NCBI GenBank assembly: GCA_024742405.1
Contig: JANSYP010000009.1
Location: 54,516 to 118,515 of the forward strand
Reading direction: 5' to 3'
DNA length: 64,000 nucleotides
Source: Paracoccaceae bacterium
GTDB taxonomy: Bacteria; Pseudomonadota; Alphaproteobacteria; Rhodobacterales; Rhodobacteraceae
Both the position numbers and the translations under genes were made by a program. The notes under the pieces are model-generated. The model worked only from the letters and a program-made list of their open reading frames with translations. It made no database searches and had not been told where the DNA came from. Positions 9,332 to 18,064 of this stretch are shown in pieces (position 1 is the first letter of the stretch; each line of letters opens with the position of its first letter).

Positions 9332-9673
9332 ATGACGATCCAAATACCCGCCCCGATCCATCGCTCGGTTCCCGAGCAGGTTTCATTCGATCGGCGCGAA
9401 CTGGGCGCGATCCTGTCGCTCTACGGCCGCATGGTGGCCGCCGGCGAGTGGCGGGACTACGGGATTTCCTGCCTGCGCGACAAGGCGGTGTTCTCGATCT
9501 TTCGCAGAACCGCGGAAACGCCGCTTTACCGCATCGAGAAATCCCCGCGCCTGCGAAACCGTCAGGGCCAGTACAGCGTGATCACGATGGACGGGCAGAT
9601 CCTCAAGCGCGGTCACGACCTGCCGACGGTGCTGCGTGTGCTGGAACGCAAACTGATCCGGGCCGTCACCTGA
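9332..9673 (+). CDS. DUF2794 domain-containing protein
   Basis: 113 residues, with no signal peptide or membrane segment. The sequence (SFDRRELGAILSLYGRMVAA, then EWRDYGISCLRDKAVFSIF, ending VLRVLERKLIRAV) is typical of the DUF2794 family found throughout alphaproteobacteria. No function is established. I chose the ATG giving MTIQIPAPIH because the upstream part of the same frame is a low-complexity shadow. The gene is convergent with the NlpC/P60 gene, whose stop lies 36 bases away. Confidence 0.85.
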   Translation: MTIQIPAPIHRSVPEQVSFDRRELGAILSLYGRMVAAGEWRDYGISCLRDKAVFSIFRRTAETPLYRIEKSPRLRNRQGQYSVITMDGQILKRGHDLPTVLRVLERKLIRAVT

Positions 9674-9709
9674 GCCGCTGCTGACTGGTCTCCGGCCGCA
9701 CCGCCGGTA

Positions 9710-10513
9710 TTACTCGGCACCCACTGTACTGGGCCGCGCCCGCGCAAGGACCGGGCGTCGGCGCGCCGTCACCGGGCCGTCGCCCGCCGCCTCGATGCGC
9801 GCGGCGGCATCCTCCAGCGGTTCGAACACGGTGGCCATATGGTGCGCGTTGGCGTGGATCATCAGCGTGTGGTTCACCATCATGCCGACATGGCCGTTCC
9901 AGAACACCAGGTCCCCGCGTCGCAGCGGGTCGTCGGGATCGAGCGCCTCGCCCACGTCGCGGGACTGATCTCCGCTGTCGCCGGGACATGGCACTCCGCA
10001 GGCCAGGCAGGCCGCCTGGATCAACCCGGAGCAGTCCAGCCCGAGCCGGCTGTTGCCGCCCCACAGATAGGGCGTGCCGAGAAAGAGCTCCGCCACCGCG
10101 GCGAGATCGTTGAATTTCAGAGAAGCGCGCGCGACATGCATCGTCGGCACGAAATGGCCGGTATGGGTCGCGTGGAACGCCCCCTGCTCGTCCCCAAGGC
10201 GCAACAGTGTCCCGAAAGACAGTGAGACCACGTCACGCGATTTGAAATCCGGCGCCTCATAGAGGTGCGTGGCCAGCCCGATGACACGGTGGGTCGGCGC
10301 GACCGCATCGGTCAGTGCCTCACGCACGACATAGCCGACATAGCCGTCGCGCTGCGCCTTGATCAGTACGTGGTCGCGCATCTCATCCAGCGGCACCACG
10401 ATGTCACCATAGAGCAGCTGCCGCGCCCGCGCCCCGCCCGGATGATCCAGCAGATCGGCAACCGCGACGCCGATCTGACGCGGCTGTCTGTCCTTGAGAT
10501 AGGTTCTCGCCAT
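9710..10513 (-). CDS. NlpC/P60 family cell-wall peptidase
   Basis: 267-residue cysteine peptidase predicted to cleave peptidoglycan stem peptides. About residues 35-125 are SH3-like modules. The C-terminal catalytic domain shows the nucleophile in LDCSGLIQAA, the histidine in GHVGMMV and the third polar residue in IHANAHH. No signal peptide is obvious, which is common for the alphaproteobacterial group next to an M17 aminopeptidase. It begins 35 bases after the aminopeptidase gene on the same strand, so the two are probably one operon for recycling wall peptides. Confidence 0.9.
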   Translation of the reverse strand: MARTYLKDRQPRQIGVAVADLLDHPGGARARQLLYGDIVVPLDEMRDHVLIKAQRDGYVGYVVREALTDAVAPTHRVIGLATHLYEAPDFKSRDVVSLSFGTLLRLGDEQGAFHATHTGHFVPTMHVARASLKFNDLAAVAELFLGTPYLWGGNSRLGLDCSGLIQAACLACGVPCPGDSGDQSRDVGEALDPDDPLRRGDLVFWNGHVGMMVNHTLMIHANAHHMATVFEPLEDAAARIEAAGDGPVTARRRPVLARARPSTVGAE

Positions 10514-10548
10514 CGCCCGCCCCGCAGCCCTCTTTTCCGGTCAGTTGG

Positions 10549-11949
10549 TCACGCTCGGCCCGGCAGATCAAGCAGCCTTGGCAAGGCGTGATAGATTGCG
10601 CGCACCCCCTGGCCGACGCCGCCCTTGGGTCTGCCCGGCGCGGCCGTGGGCTGCCAGCCATAAATGTCGAAATGCACATAGCGGTGTGCGTTCTCGACAA
10701 AGCGGCGCAGAAAAAGCGCGGCGGTGATCGCCCCGGCGAACCCCCCCGAGGGCGCGTTGTCCAGATCGGCAATGCCGGGTTCGATCATCGCCTCGTAGGG
10801 CGTGTGAAACGGCAGCCGCCAGACCGGATCACGCACCGCCAGGGCGGCGTCGGTCAGCCCGTCGGCGAGGCCTGCGTCATCGGTGAAGTAGGGCGCGATA
10901 TCGGGGCCCAGGGCGACGCGCGCTGCGCCGGTCAGCGTGGCCAGCGACACCATCAGGTCCGGGCGCTCCTCGTCGGCGAGACTCAGCGCATCGGCCAGCA
11001 CGAGCCGCCCCTCCGCGTCGGTGTTGTTGACCTCGACAGTGAAGCCACGGCGCGATGTCAGGACATCCTGGGGCCGGAACGCCGCGCCGCCGACGGCGTT
11101 TTCCACCGCCGGCACCAGAAGACGCAGGCGCACTGGCAGCCCGGCCTGCATGATCATCTGGGCCAGCCCGATGGCATTGGCGGCCCCGCCCATGTCCTTT
11201 TTCATCAGGCCCATGGAGCCGCCCGGTTTTATGTTGAGCCCGCCGGTGTCGAAACACACGCCCTTCCCCACCAGCGTCAGCCGCGGGCCGGTATCGCCCC
11301 AGCGCAGATCGACGAGGCGCGGCGCCCGCGGCGACGCCCGGCCCACGGTGTGGATGAGAGGAAAACCGGTCTCGAGTGCGGCGCCCTGGGTGGTTGTGAC
11401 TTCGGCTCCGCACCGCTCCGCGAGGTCCCGAATCGCGGTCTCCAGTTCCTGCGGCCCCATGTCGGACGCCGGCGTGTTGACCAGATCCCGGATCAGCGCC
11501 TCGCCCGCCGCGATCTGCTCGATCCGGGCGGCATCGATGCCCTCCGGCGCGACGAGCAGCACTTCGGACGCTGCCGCGGTCTTGTACCGGCCGAACCGGT
11601 AGCTTGCCAAAAGCCAGCCAAGGGCGGTTTCCGCGGTGCGCTCGGCGCTCAACGGCGTGGCGATACGCCAGGTCCCTGCCGGCAACCGGCTCTGCGCATC
11701 GGCGGCGAGAAAACGGCCGCGCGACTGAACCTCCGGGCTGCCCAGACCGAACGCGGCGCCGGTGCAACCACCGGTCTCGGAAGGCAGCAGGCAGAGCTGG
11801 CCGGGCTTGCCCGAGAACCCGGTTTCGCGGACCCAGGCCCGTGTCCGGTCCGAGCGGTCGGCCAGCCAGGCCTCCACCGCGTTGGGTTCGAGCAGGTAAA
11901 GCGGTCGTGCCGCGTCCGTGTCGGGCGCGAAGCGAAGTGTCATGGGCAT
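10549..11949 (-). CDS. Leucyl aminopeptidase family protein (M17)
   Basis: 466-residue cytosolic metallo-aminopeptidase. The di-metal active site is seen in VGKGVCFDTGGLNIKP (lysine and aspartate ligands), the KKDMGG segment and the signature NTDAEGRLVLADAL. The N-terminal third is the divergent M17 N-domain. The paired NlpC/P60 gene lies directly downstream. The length is normal for PepA/PepB-type enzymes; I do not assign the specific subfamily. Confidence 0.9.
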   Translation of the reverse strand: MPMTLRFAPDTDAARPLYLLEPNAVEAWLADRSDRTRAWVRETGFSGKPGQLCLLPSETGGCTGAAFGLGSPEVQSRGRFLAADAQSRLPAGTWRIATPLSAERTAETALGWLLASYRFGRYKTAAASEVLLVAPEGIDAARIEQIAAGEALIRDLVNTPASDMGPQELETAIRDLAERCGAEVTTTQGAALETGFPLIHTVGRASPRAPRLVDLRWGDTGPRLTLVGKGVCFDTGGLNIKPGGSMGLMKKDMGGAANAIGLAQMIMQAGLPVRLRLLVPAVENAVGGAAFRPQDVLTSRRGFTVEVNNTDAEGRLVLADALSLADEERPDLMVSLATLTGAARVALGPDIAPYFTDDAGLADGLTDAALAVRDPVWRLPFHTPYEAMIEPGIADLDNAPSGGFAGAITAALFLRRFVENAHRYVHFDIYGWQPTAAPGRPKGGVGQGVRAIYHALPRLLDLPGRA

Positions 11950-12092
11950 CCTCTGGTCCGGCGGCCGCGGAACTGGCGGCGACGCGGACCCTAGGGCAAA
12001 GCGCCATGCGCCGCCAAGCCGGTATCCCGCACGTTCACGAACCCGCGCTCAGAAAACGCCGTTCGAGACCCGCGATGGGTGCCGGCCGACTG

Positions 12093-12473
12093 TCACAGTG
12101 ACGCATTGGCCGGCCCCCAGATCGCCGCCAGCGACCGGTCACCGACGCGGGCCAGCCGCGCCATCGTCGCGCCCAGGGCCGCAAGGTCGATCTGTGCTGC
12201 CGCGCCGCGCACGTCGCCCGCAACGCGCGCCAGATCGATCATGCCGCAATGCTCGGCGCGCCGGGCCAACCCGTCCGCCACATCGGCAATATCGGTCAGC
12301 GAGCCGTGCGGTCCGAGCTTGGACAGGCGCGACAGCGCCACGGCGACATCCTCGACCGCGTCGCTGATAAGCTGTTCGGCCTGATCCTCGCCAAGCTCCA
12401 TAAAGATATCGGCCACGCGGCCCGGATCGAACCGGACCGGTTCGCTATGTGTCAATAGAAAGACAGCCACCAC
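12093..12473 (-). CDS. Conserved hypothetical helical protein
   Basis: 126 residues, alanine-rich and apparently all-helical (GEDQAEQLISDAVEDVAVALSRL, then DLAALGATMARLARV). No signal peptide or membrane segment is seen. I do not recognise a named family; the pattern resembles small four-helix bundles such as Hpt-like proteins, but no phosphorylatable histidine motif stands out. It is divergent from the carbonic anhydrase gene and co-oriented with the aminopeptidase gene, 143 bases away. Confidence 0.6.
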   Translation of the reverse strand: MVAVFLLTHSEPVRFDPGRVADIFMELGEDQAEQLISDAVEDVAVALSRLSKLGPHGSLTDIADVADGLARRAEHCGMIDLARVAGDVRGAAAQIDLAALGATMARLARVGDRSLAAIWGPANASL

Positions 12474-12670
12474 TGTTCCCCCTGTCTGCCGTTAGAACCC
12501 TCACCTCACGGCGTTTCGCACGGGACGATTCAAGAAAGCGTTGTCGCAGGTGCAGAAAATGGCTCGAATTGTGATTGCATTGCGCTTATCAGGACGGGTC
12601 ATGCGGACAGCAAAAGATCCGCGACCGGTTGGGCGACGATCGATGCCCCCGCGAAGCAAGGGACAGGGCC

Positions 12671-13342
12671 ATGCCCAAGGACCAACTCACGCCGAGCTGG
12701 ATCAAGCCGCTTCCGACGCCGCTGGTCCAGCGCTACAAGGCCTGGAAGGCCACGGACTATCCCCAGAACAAGGTGTGGTACAAGCGCCTTGCAGATGAGG
12801 GACAGCGCCCGCGCTATATGGTGATCTGCTGTTGCGACAGTCGGATCGACATCATGCGCCTGCTGGTTGCCGAACCGGGCGAGATCTTCATCCACCGCAA
12901 TATCGCCAACCTGGTTCCCCCTTGCGAACCCGACGGGGAGCACCATGGCACCTCCGCAGCATTGGAATATGCGATCACAGCGCTGCATATCACCAATCTG
13001 ATCGTGTTGGGTCATTCGCAATGCGGCGGCGTCAAGGGCTGCCACAACATGTGCACCGGCAAGGCACCGGAGCTTGAAGCGCCCGAAAGCTTCGTGGGGC
13101 GCTGGATGGACATCCTGAGACCGGGGTTCGACCGGGTTCAACACATGAATGACGAGCCCGCACAACTGCGCGCGCTTGAGCAGCAGACCGTCGCCATTTC
13201 ACTGGAGAACCTGATGAGCTTTCCGTTTGTCGCCGAGGCGGTCGACAAGGATGAGCTCAGCCTGCACGGGCTCTGGATGGATATCGGCTCGGGCGAATTG
13301 CACTTTCTACAGTCAGACACCGGTAGTTTCGCTCCGATCTGA
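12671..13342 (+). CDS. Beta-class carbonic anhydrase
   Basis: Interconverts CO2 and bicarbonate. The zinc and catalytic residues are plain: C54-x-D56-S57-R58 and H115-x2-C118 (GHSQCGG). At 223 residues the length is usual for the bacterial beta class. The start giving MPKDQLTPSW was chosen for its AGGGACAGGGCC ribosome site; the longer open frame upstream is not conserved-looking. It is the first gene of a probable operon with a bicarbonate permease and a PII-like protein, so it probably balances imported bicarbonate with CO2. Confidence 0.93.
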   Translation: MPKDQLTPSWIKPLPTPLVQRYKAWKATDYPQNKVWYKRLADEGQRPRYMVICCCDSRIDIMRLLVAEPGEIFIHRNIANLVPPCEPDGEHHGTSAALEYAITALHITNLIVLGHSQCGGVKGCHNMCTGKAPELEAPESFVGRWMDILRPGFDRVQHMNDEPAQLRALEQQTVAISLENLMSFPFVAEAVDKDELSLHGLWMDIGSGELHFLQSDTGSFAPI

Positions 13343-13395
13343 CGATCTGTCTGAGTTACGGCCCCCATGTTGGCGCCGAGTTTGGGGGTTTTGAA

Positions 13396-14376
13396 ATGCT
13401 GTCGCTTGCCGCCGAGAACCTGCTGTCTCCGATCATTCTGAGCTTCGCGCTCGGGCTGTTCGCGGCGCTGGCCCGATCCGACCTCAGCGTGCCCGAGGCC
13501 GCCGCCAAGGCGCTATCGATCTACCTGCTTTTCGCCATCGGCTTCAAAGGCGGGGTGAGCGTGGCCGCCCACGGGCTCGACGCCACGCTGCTTTTGACAC
13601 TTGCCGCGGGTTTCGTGCTGTCTGCGTCGCTGCCGCTGATCGCGTTCGTTCTGCTCCAGACGATGACCGGGCTCTCGCGGATCGATGCGGCGGCGGTCGC
13701 GGCGCACTATGGTTCGATCTCGATTGTCACCTTCGTCGCGGCCTCCTCGGTTCTGACCAGCCAGGGACTGGTGGCCGAAGGGTACATGGTCGCGGTCGCC
13801 GCGGTCATGGAGGCGCCCGCCATCGTATCGGCCCTGTGGCTCGTGTCGCGTGGGGGCGGCAACGGGGAGACGGCGACGCGCATGGATGCAGAGCTCTGGC
13901 GCGAGATCCTACTCAACGGCTCCATCGTGCTGTTGGTGGGGTCTTTCGCCATCGGAGCCATCACCGGAGAGGACGGGCTGGAGAGGATCTCTTCCTTTGT
14001 CGTGGCGCCGTTCCAGGGCGTCTTGTGCCTGTTCCTGCTCGATATGGGGCTGGTCGCGGGCCGCGGCCTGCGCCAGGGCGGCAAGGTGCTCCGCCCCGGT
14101 GTGCTGGGCTTCGGTCTGTTGATGCCGCTGGTGTCGGCCTCGATCGGGGCAATGCTGGGGCTGGCCATCGGGCTCAGCACCGGGGGCGTGATGCTGCTGA
14201 TGACGCTGTCGGCGTCGGCCTCCTACATCGCCGTGCCGGCGGCGATGCGGGTGGCCCTTCCCAAGGCCGACCCGTCGGTGTCGCTGACACTGTCGCTTGG
14301 CGTCACATTTCCGTTTAATCTGACCATCGGCATCCCGCTCTACCTGGCAGTGGCGACGATGTTGACCGGAGGTTGA
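13396..14376 (+). CDS. sbtA: Sodium-dependent bicarbonate permease SbtA
   Basis: 326-residue integral membrane protein with about ten hydrophobic segments. The N-terminal ENLLSPIILSFALGLFAALA and the AIGFKGG segment are typical of the SbtA (DUF897) family, first described as a high-affinity Na+/bicarbonate symporter in cyanobacteria. The second half repeats the topology (PFQGVLCLFLLDMGLVAG). It starts 53 bases after the carbonic anhydrase gene and is followed within 3 bases by the PII-like gene, the usual sbtA-sbtB pair. Confidence 0.92.
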   Translation: MLSLAAENLLSPIILSFALGLFAALARSDLSVPEAAAKALSIYLLFAIGFKGGVSVAAHGLDATLLLTLAAGFVLSASLPLIAFVLLQTMTGLSRIDAAAVAAHYGSISIVTFVAASSVLTSQGLVAEGYMVAVAAVMEAPAIVSALWLVSRGGGNGETATRMDAELWREILLNGSIVLLVGSFAIGAITGEDGLERISSFVVAPFQGVLCLFLLDMGLVAGRGLRQGGKVLRPGVLGFGLLMPLVSASIGAMLGLAIGLSTGGVMLLMTLSASASYIAVPAAMRVALPKADPSVSLTLSLGVTFPFNLTIGIPLYLAVATMLTGG

Positions 14377-14379
14377 CCC

Positions 14380-14691
14380 ATGAAAACCCATGCCGCGAAA
14401 CGCGTCGAGATCACTATCGAGGCCCCGATGGAGCGCCGCTTGCGGGCCGCGCTCGAAGGGGCGGGGATCACCGGCTATACCGTCATGCCTGTCCAGGGCG
14501 GTTCCGGTCGCTCCGGCAGTTGGAGCCGCGAGGGCCAGGTGGGCAGCGCAGGCGGCATGATCGCAGTGATCTGCATCATTCGTCCCGACAAGCTGGATGG
14601 TTTGCTAGAGGCCGCCTTTGCCGTCGTGGAGGACCATATCGGCGTGATTTCCGTCACCGATTGCGACGTCCTGCGGGCTGAGCGTTTCTAG
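14380..14691 (+). CDS. sbtB: PII-like protein SbtB
   Basis: 103 residues with the ferredoxin-like PII fold: a first strand RVEITIEAPMERRL, a T-loop-like glycine/serine stretch near residues 42-62, and VVEDHIGVISVTDCDVL near the end. SbtB proteins bind adenine nucleotides such as cAMP and AMP and gate SbtA. It ends in CDVLRAERF and lacks the C-terminal CGPxGC-type loop seen in some cyanobacterial SbtB. Its last 87 bases overlap, on the opposite strand, the 3' end of the hemolysin-III gene. Confidence 0.88.
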   Translation: MKTHAAKRVEITIEAPMERRLRAALEGAGITGYTVMPVQGGSGRSGSWSREGQVGSAGGMIAVICIIRPDKLDGLLEAAFAVVEDHIGVISVTDCDVLRAERF

Positions 14692-15375
14692 GACGGCCAT
14701 CATCTGCGGACTCGATCCCGGCGAAGTCTGGGCCAGATGGGTCATGATCGCGGCAAAGAACACCACGCTCGCGACCATGACGAAGACATGCCAGATGGTG
14801 TTGTGAAACTGCAGCCCTTCGGCCATCAGGAACACGATCCCGGCGGTGTAAAGCAACCCGCCGGTGACCATCATCGTGACCACGGCGGGGGACAGGACGG
14901 CCAGCAGATCGCCACCGCCGATCAGGATCGCCCAGCCCATGCCCAGGCACAGCGGCACGCCCAGCAGAAAGGCGCGGCGCGGCGCGATCCAGGTGATCCC
15001 GGTACCGGCGACCGCGGCCCCCCAGATCCCCGCCAGCAGCGTCAGTCCGGGTCCCCCCGAAAGTGCTGCGAACGGCGTGTAGGTGCCCGCGATCTTGAGA
15101 TAGATCGCCGAATGGTCGAGCCGGCGCAGAAAGGTCGTCCAGTCGGGATGGGGGACATGGTTGTAGAGTAGCGAGAAAAAGATCATCGCGATCAGCGCGA
15201 CACCGTAGATCGCGACGCCCAGCAGAACCGACGGTTCGCCCCGCCAGACGGCGGCCAGGGTGATCAGGACGGGAACGGCGATGAGCGCTGCGACGAGAGC
15301 AGCCAAATGAACCGCTGCGTCGCTAAGTAACTCTGCGCGACTGTACCCTTCGGAACGACTAGCAAACAACCACAT
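14605..15375 (-). CDS. trhA: Hemolysin III / TrhA family membrane protein
   Basis: 256 residues, seven hydrophobic segments, PAQR-like superfamily. The conserved polar residues occur in SLLYNHVPH, RRLDHSAIYLKIAGTYTPF and the distal FHNTIWHVFVM. The family has been linked to membrane homeostasis in bacteria; direct haemolysis is doubtful. The C-terminal part beyond ATMTHLAQ-like residues (MTHLAQTSPGSS, about 40 residues) is unusually hydrophilic, and its last 28 codons are antisense to sbtB, so the protein may have been lengthened by loss of a stop codon. Confidence 0.87.
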   Translation of the reverse strand: MWLFASRSEGYSRAELLSDAAVHLAALVAALIAVPVLITLAAVWRGEPSVLLGVAIYGVALIAMIFFSLLYNHVPHPDWTTFLRRLDHSAIYLKIAGTYTPFAALSGGPGLTLLAGIWGAAVAGTGITWIAPRRAFLLGVPLCLGMGWAILIGGGDLLAVLSPAVVTMMVTGGLLYTAGIVFLMAEGLQFHNTIWHVFVMVASVVFFAAIMTHLAQTSPGSSPQMMAVLETLSPQDVAIGDGNHADMVLHDGKGGL

Positions 15376-15437
15376 GGCTAAAGGTTAACACAACATTACC
15401 TAAACCTGTTCGAGTTTTTTCGAGTATGGTCGTGAAT

Positions 15438-15620
15438 TCACTCTTTAGTGTTAATAAAGTCAGCGTGGATGATCTTCTTGTCACAATAGGGGCATTCCAC
15501 CCAACCGCGGTCGCGCGGGATCGACAGCCAGACCCGTGGATGCCCGAGCGCGCCCTCGCCGCCGTCGCAGGACACCCGCCACTCGGTGACCGTTTCGGTT
15601 TCAGGCGGTTCGATGGGCAT
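15438..15620 (-). CDS. Zinc-finger (zf-CHCC) domain protein
   Basis: 60 residues. It contains the VSCDGG...LGHPRVWL...[11 protein letters not shown] pattern, that is cysteine, histidine and a CPYC pair as zinc ligands. The domain is homologous to the C-terminus of mitochondrial complex I subunit NDUFS6; in alphaproteobacteria the free protein is conserved and may serve complex I or iron-sulfur assembly (family knowledge; role unproven). A GTTCCCCC stretch precedes the ATG on the coding strand. Confidence 0.85.
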   Translation of the reverse strand: MPIEPPETETVTEWRVSCDGGEGALGHPRVWLSIPRDRGWVECPYCDKKIIHADFINTKE

Positions 15621-15721
15621 GGGGGAACTCCGGCTATTGTCGGCACGTGCGACGCGGCTTAGGTCACGGCTGCGACAATAGCCATCGCCCGCAGCCGGGC
15701 AAGAGGCGGAAGGGGACGGCA

Positions 15722-16660
15722 ATGTCACAGCATGCCATAGAGATCTCGGGCCTGCGCAAGACCTACCGTGCCAGCGCCGGGCAGCAGCCCAAGGAGGCGC
15801 TGAAGGGCATCGATCTGACGATCCCGCGCGGCGCGATCTTCGGTCTTCTGGGCCCCAATGGTGCGGGCAAGTCGACACTGATCAACATCCTCGCCGGGCT
15901 GGTGGTGAAAACCGAGGGCCGCGTGTGCATCTGGGGCTTCGATCAGGACATCAACCCGCGCCAGTCGCGCGCCGCCATCGGGGTGATGCCGCAGGAGTTG
16001 AATCTCGACCCGTTCTTCACGCCGCGCGGCGCGATGGAGGTGCAGGCGGGGCTCTACGGTGTCCCGCGCCGCGAGCGGCGCACAGCGGAGATCCTGGAAT
16101 TGATCGGGCTCACCGACAAGGCGGATGCCTATGCGCGCACGCTCTCGGGCGGTATGCGGCGGCGCCTGCTGCTGGGCAAGGCGCTGGTGCACCGCCCCCA
16201 TGTCCTGGTGCTCGACGAGCCCACCGCGGGGGTGGATATCGAGCTGCGGCAAATGCTCTGGCGCAATGTCCGCCGGCTGAATGCCGAAGAGGGCATGACG
16301 ATCATCCTGACGACACACTATCTGGAGGAGGCCGAGGAGATGTGCGACGAGATCGCCATCATCCACCAGGGCGAGAAGATCGTGCAGGACAGCACCGGCG
16401 CCCTGCTGTCGCGGCTGGATGCCAAGACGCTTGTGATCACGCCAGAGGTGCCTGCGGACGGACCGCTGCCCGAGATGCCGGGTGTGCAGACCAGCACGCG
16501 CCCGGGCGGGGCGATGGCCTTTGCCTACCACCGCTCGCAAACCTCGCCCGGGGCGATCCTTGACGTTGTGCGCGGCGCAGGGATGGTGGTGCGGGACGTG
16601 GCCACGGAAGAACCGGATCTCGAGGACGTGTTTCTCGCGCTGACCAAATCTACTGCCTGA
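15722..16660 (+). CDS. ABC transporter ATP-binding protein (ABC-2 / drug or lipid export type)
   Basis: 312 residues. Walker [10 protein letters not shown], signature LSGGM, Walker [13 protein letters not shown], and the switch histidine in ILTTHYLEE are all intact, so it should hydrolyse ATP. The C-terminal extension of about 75 residues is typical of ABC-2 exporters. No permease gene is next to it: the downstream gene is a HIT protein on the other strand. The partner must be encoded elsewhere. The start at the ATG after GGAAGGGGACGGCA was chosen over a longer frame. Confidence 0.88.
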   Translation: MSQHAIEISGLRKTYRASAGQQPKEALKGIDLTIPRGAIFGLLGPNGAGKSTLINILAGLVVKTEGRVCIWGFDQDINPRQSRAAIGVMPQELNLDPFFTPRGAMEVQAGLYGVPRRERRTAEILELIGLTDKADAYARTLSGGMRRRLLLGKALVHRPHVLVLDEPTAGVDIELRQMLWRNVRRLNAEEGMTIILTTHYLEEAEEMCDEIAIIHQGEKIVQDSTGALLSRLDAKTLVITPEVPADGPLPEMPGVQTSTRPGGAMAFAYHRSQTSPGAILDVVRGAGMVVRDVATEEPDLEDVFLALTKSTA

Positions 16661-16697
16661 CCACTGAGCTTGAGGTTTCGCGCGCCCCGCGAGCGCT

Positions 16698-17078
16698 TCA
16701 CATCGCGGGCAGCAGCCCCCCGAGCGCGCGGCCACCGAGCAGGTGGATATGCATGTGCGGCACCTCCTGATGAGCATCCGCCCCGGCATTAGAGATCAGC
16801 CGGTGCCCTCCGCCGCCAGGCGACGGGACCAGGTCGAGCTCTTCGGCAAGCTGCCCCACGAGACGGGTGAAATCGACGATCTCGGCCTCTGACGCGTCGC
16901 GGGCAAAATCGGCATAGGTCACATAGGCGCCCTTCGGGATGACCAGCACATGAACCGGGGCCTGTGGACGAATATCGCGGAATGCGAGGCTATGCTCGGT
17001 CTCGGCGATCGGTTCGCTGGGAATCTCGCCGCGTAGGATCTTGGCAAAGATGTTCTGGTCGTCATAGGCGATTGTCAT
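16698..17078 (-). CDS. HIT family (histidine triad) nucleotide-binding protein
   Basis: 126 residues, the usual size of HinT-like hydrolases. The histidine triad HMHIHLLGG is near the C-terminus (about residues 108-116), and the N-terminal NIFAKILRGEIPSE is characteristic. It probably hydrolyses adenosine 5'-phosphoramidates or related nucleotides in the cytosol. It is convergent with the ABC ATPase gene and divergent from pstB. Confidence 0.92.
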   Translation of the reverse strand: MTIAYDDQNIFAKILRGEIPSEPIAETEHSLAFRDIRPQAPVHVLVIPKGAYVTYADFARDASEAEIVDFTRLVGQLAEELDLVPSPGGGGHRLISNAGADAHQEVPHMHIHLLGGRALGGLLPAM

Positions 17079-17251
17079 GGCCTCTCCTTACACCGGCGGC
17101 GATTAAAGGTTGTGCACAGGGAAGACCTCTGTGCGCAGGACATGTCAAGCAACGCCCCTCGCACCGTGGTTCGGATCAAAGCGGGTTGAAATCACTACTG
17201 CCGCAGTCAACTTGCAGAGGAAACGCACCGTCACCGGAGCACACCGCGACA

Positions 17252-18061
17252 ATGCAGGAAATCGGCCAAGACCCAGAGATGCGTGCCCAGCTCGGCGCGA
17301 CCAACCCCAGAATGACCGTCCGCGGCCTGTCGCTGTGGTACGGTGCGAAACAGGCGCTGAAGGATGTCAGTTTCGATCTGCACCAACGCGAAGTGCTCGC
17401 CTTCATCGGACCTTCGGGCTGCGGCAAATCCACGGCCCTGAAATGCCTCAACCGGATGCATGACGGGGTGCGCGGCGTGCGTATCGATGGCGAGATCCGG
17501 TTCGATGGCAGCGAGATCTACAACGATGCAACCGACCCGCCGGTCTATCGCCGGCGCTTTGGCTGGGTCGCGCAGAAGCCGAACCCCTTTCCCTGGTCGA
17601 TCTACGAAAACATCGCCTATGGCGCGCGCATACACGGTCTGGCCGCGGGGAAAGCGGCGCTCGACGACCATGTGGAGGACTGTCTGCGCCGCGCGATGCT
17701 CTGGGAAGAGGTCAAGGAGTCGCTCCATGCCAAGACCGGGCTGGACCTGTCCGGGGGCCAGCAGCAGCGGCTCTGCATCGCGCGCGCGCTCGGCACACAG
17801 CCCGACGTGCTCCTGATGGATGAGCCTACGGGCTCCATCGATCCGATCGCCACCGCGCGGGTTGAAGAGCTGATGGTCGATCTGGGCCGGACCCATTCGG
17901 TCGTGGTCATCACCCATTCGATGATGCAGGCGCGCCGGGTGGCCGACCGGGTCGCCCATTTCCACATGGGTGAACTTGTCGCCATCGGTACGACAAAAGA
18001 GATCTTCACCAACCCGCAGGACAAGCGGACGATGGATTTCATCACCGGCGCCGTGGGATGA
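17252..18061 (+). CDS. pstB: Phosphate ABC transporter ATP-binding protein PstB
   Basis: 269 residues. Walker A GPSGCGKST, the PstB-typical ALKCLNRMHD, the Q-loop QKPNPFPWSIYENIAYG, signature LSGGQQQRLCIARAL and Walker B LLMDEPTGSID are all present. PstB powers periplasmic phosphate uptake. No pstS, pstC, pstA or phoU is in the window, so this is an orphan or second copy. The start is the ATG giving MQEIGQDPEM. A ribosome site is weak, and the frame is open upstream across a non-coding-looking stretch. About 170 bases separate it from the divergent HIT gene. Confidence 0.85.
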   Translation: MQEIGQDPEMRAQLGATNPRMTVRGLSLWYGAKQALKDVSFDLHQREVLAFIGPSGCGKSTALKCLNRMHDGVRGVRIDGEIRFDGSEIYNDATDPPVYRRRFGWVAQKPNPFPWSIYENIAYGARIHGLAAGKAALDDHVEDCLRRAMLWEEVKESLHAKTGLDLSGGQQQRLCIARALGTQPDVLLMDEPTGSIDPIATARVEELMVDLGRTHSVVVITHSMMQARRVADRVAHFHMGELVAIGTTKEIFTNPQDKRTMDFITGAVG

Positions 18062-18064
18062 AGC

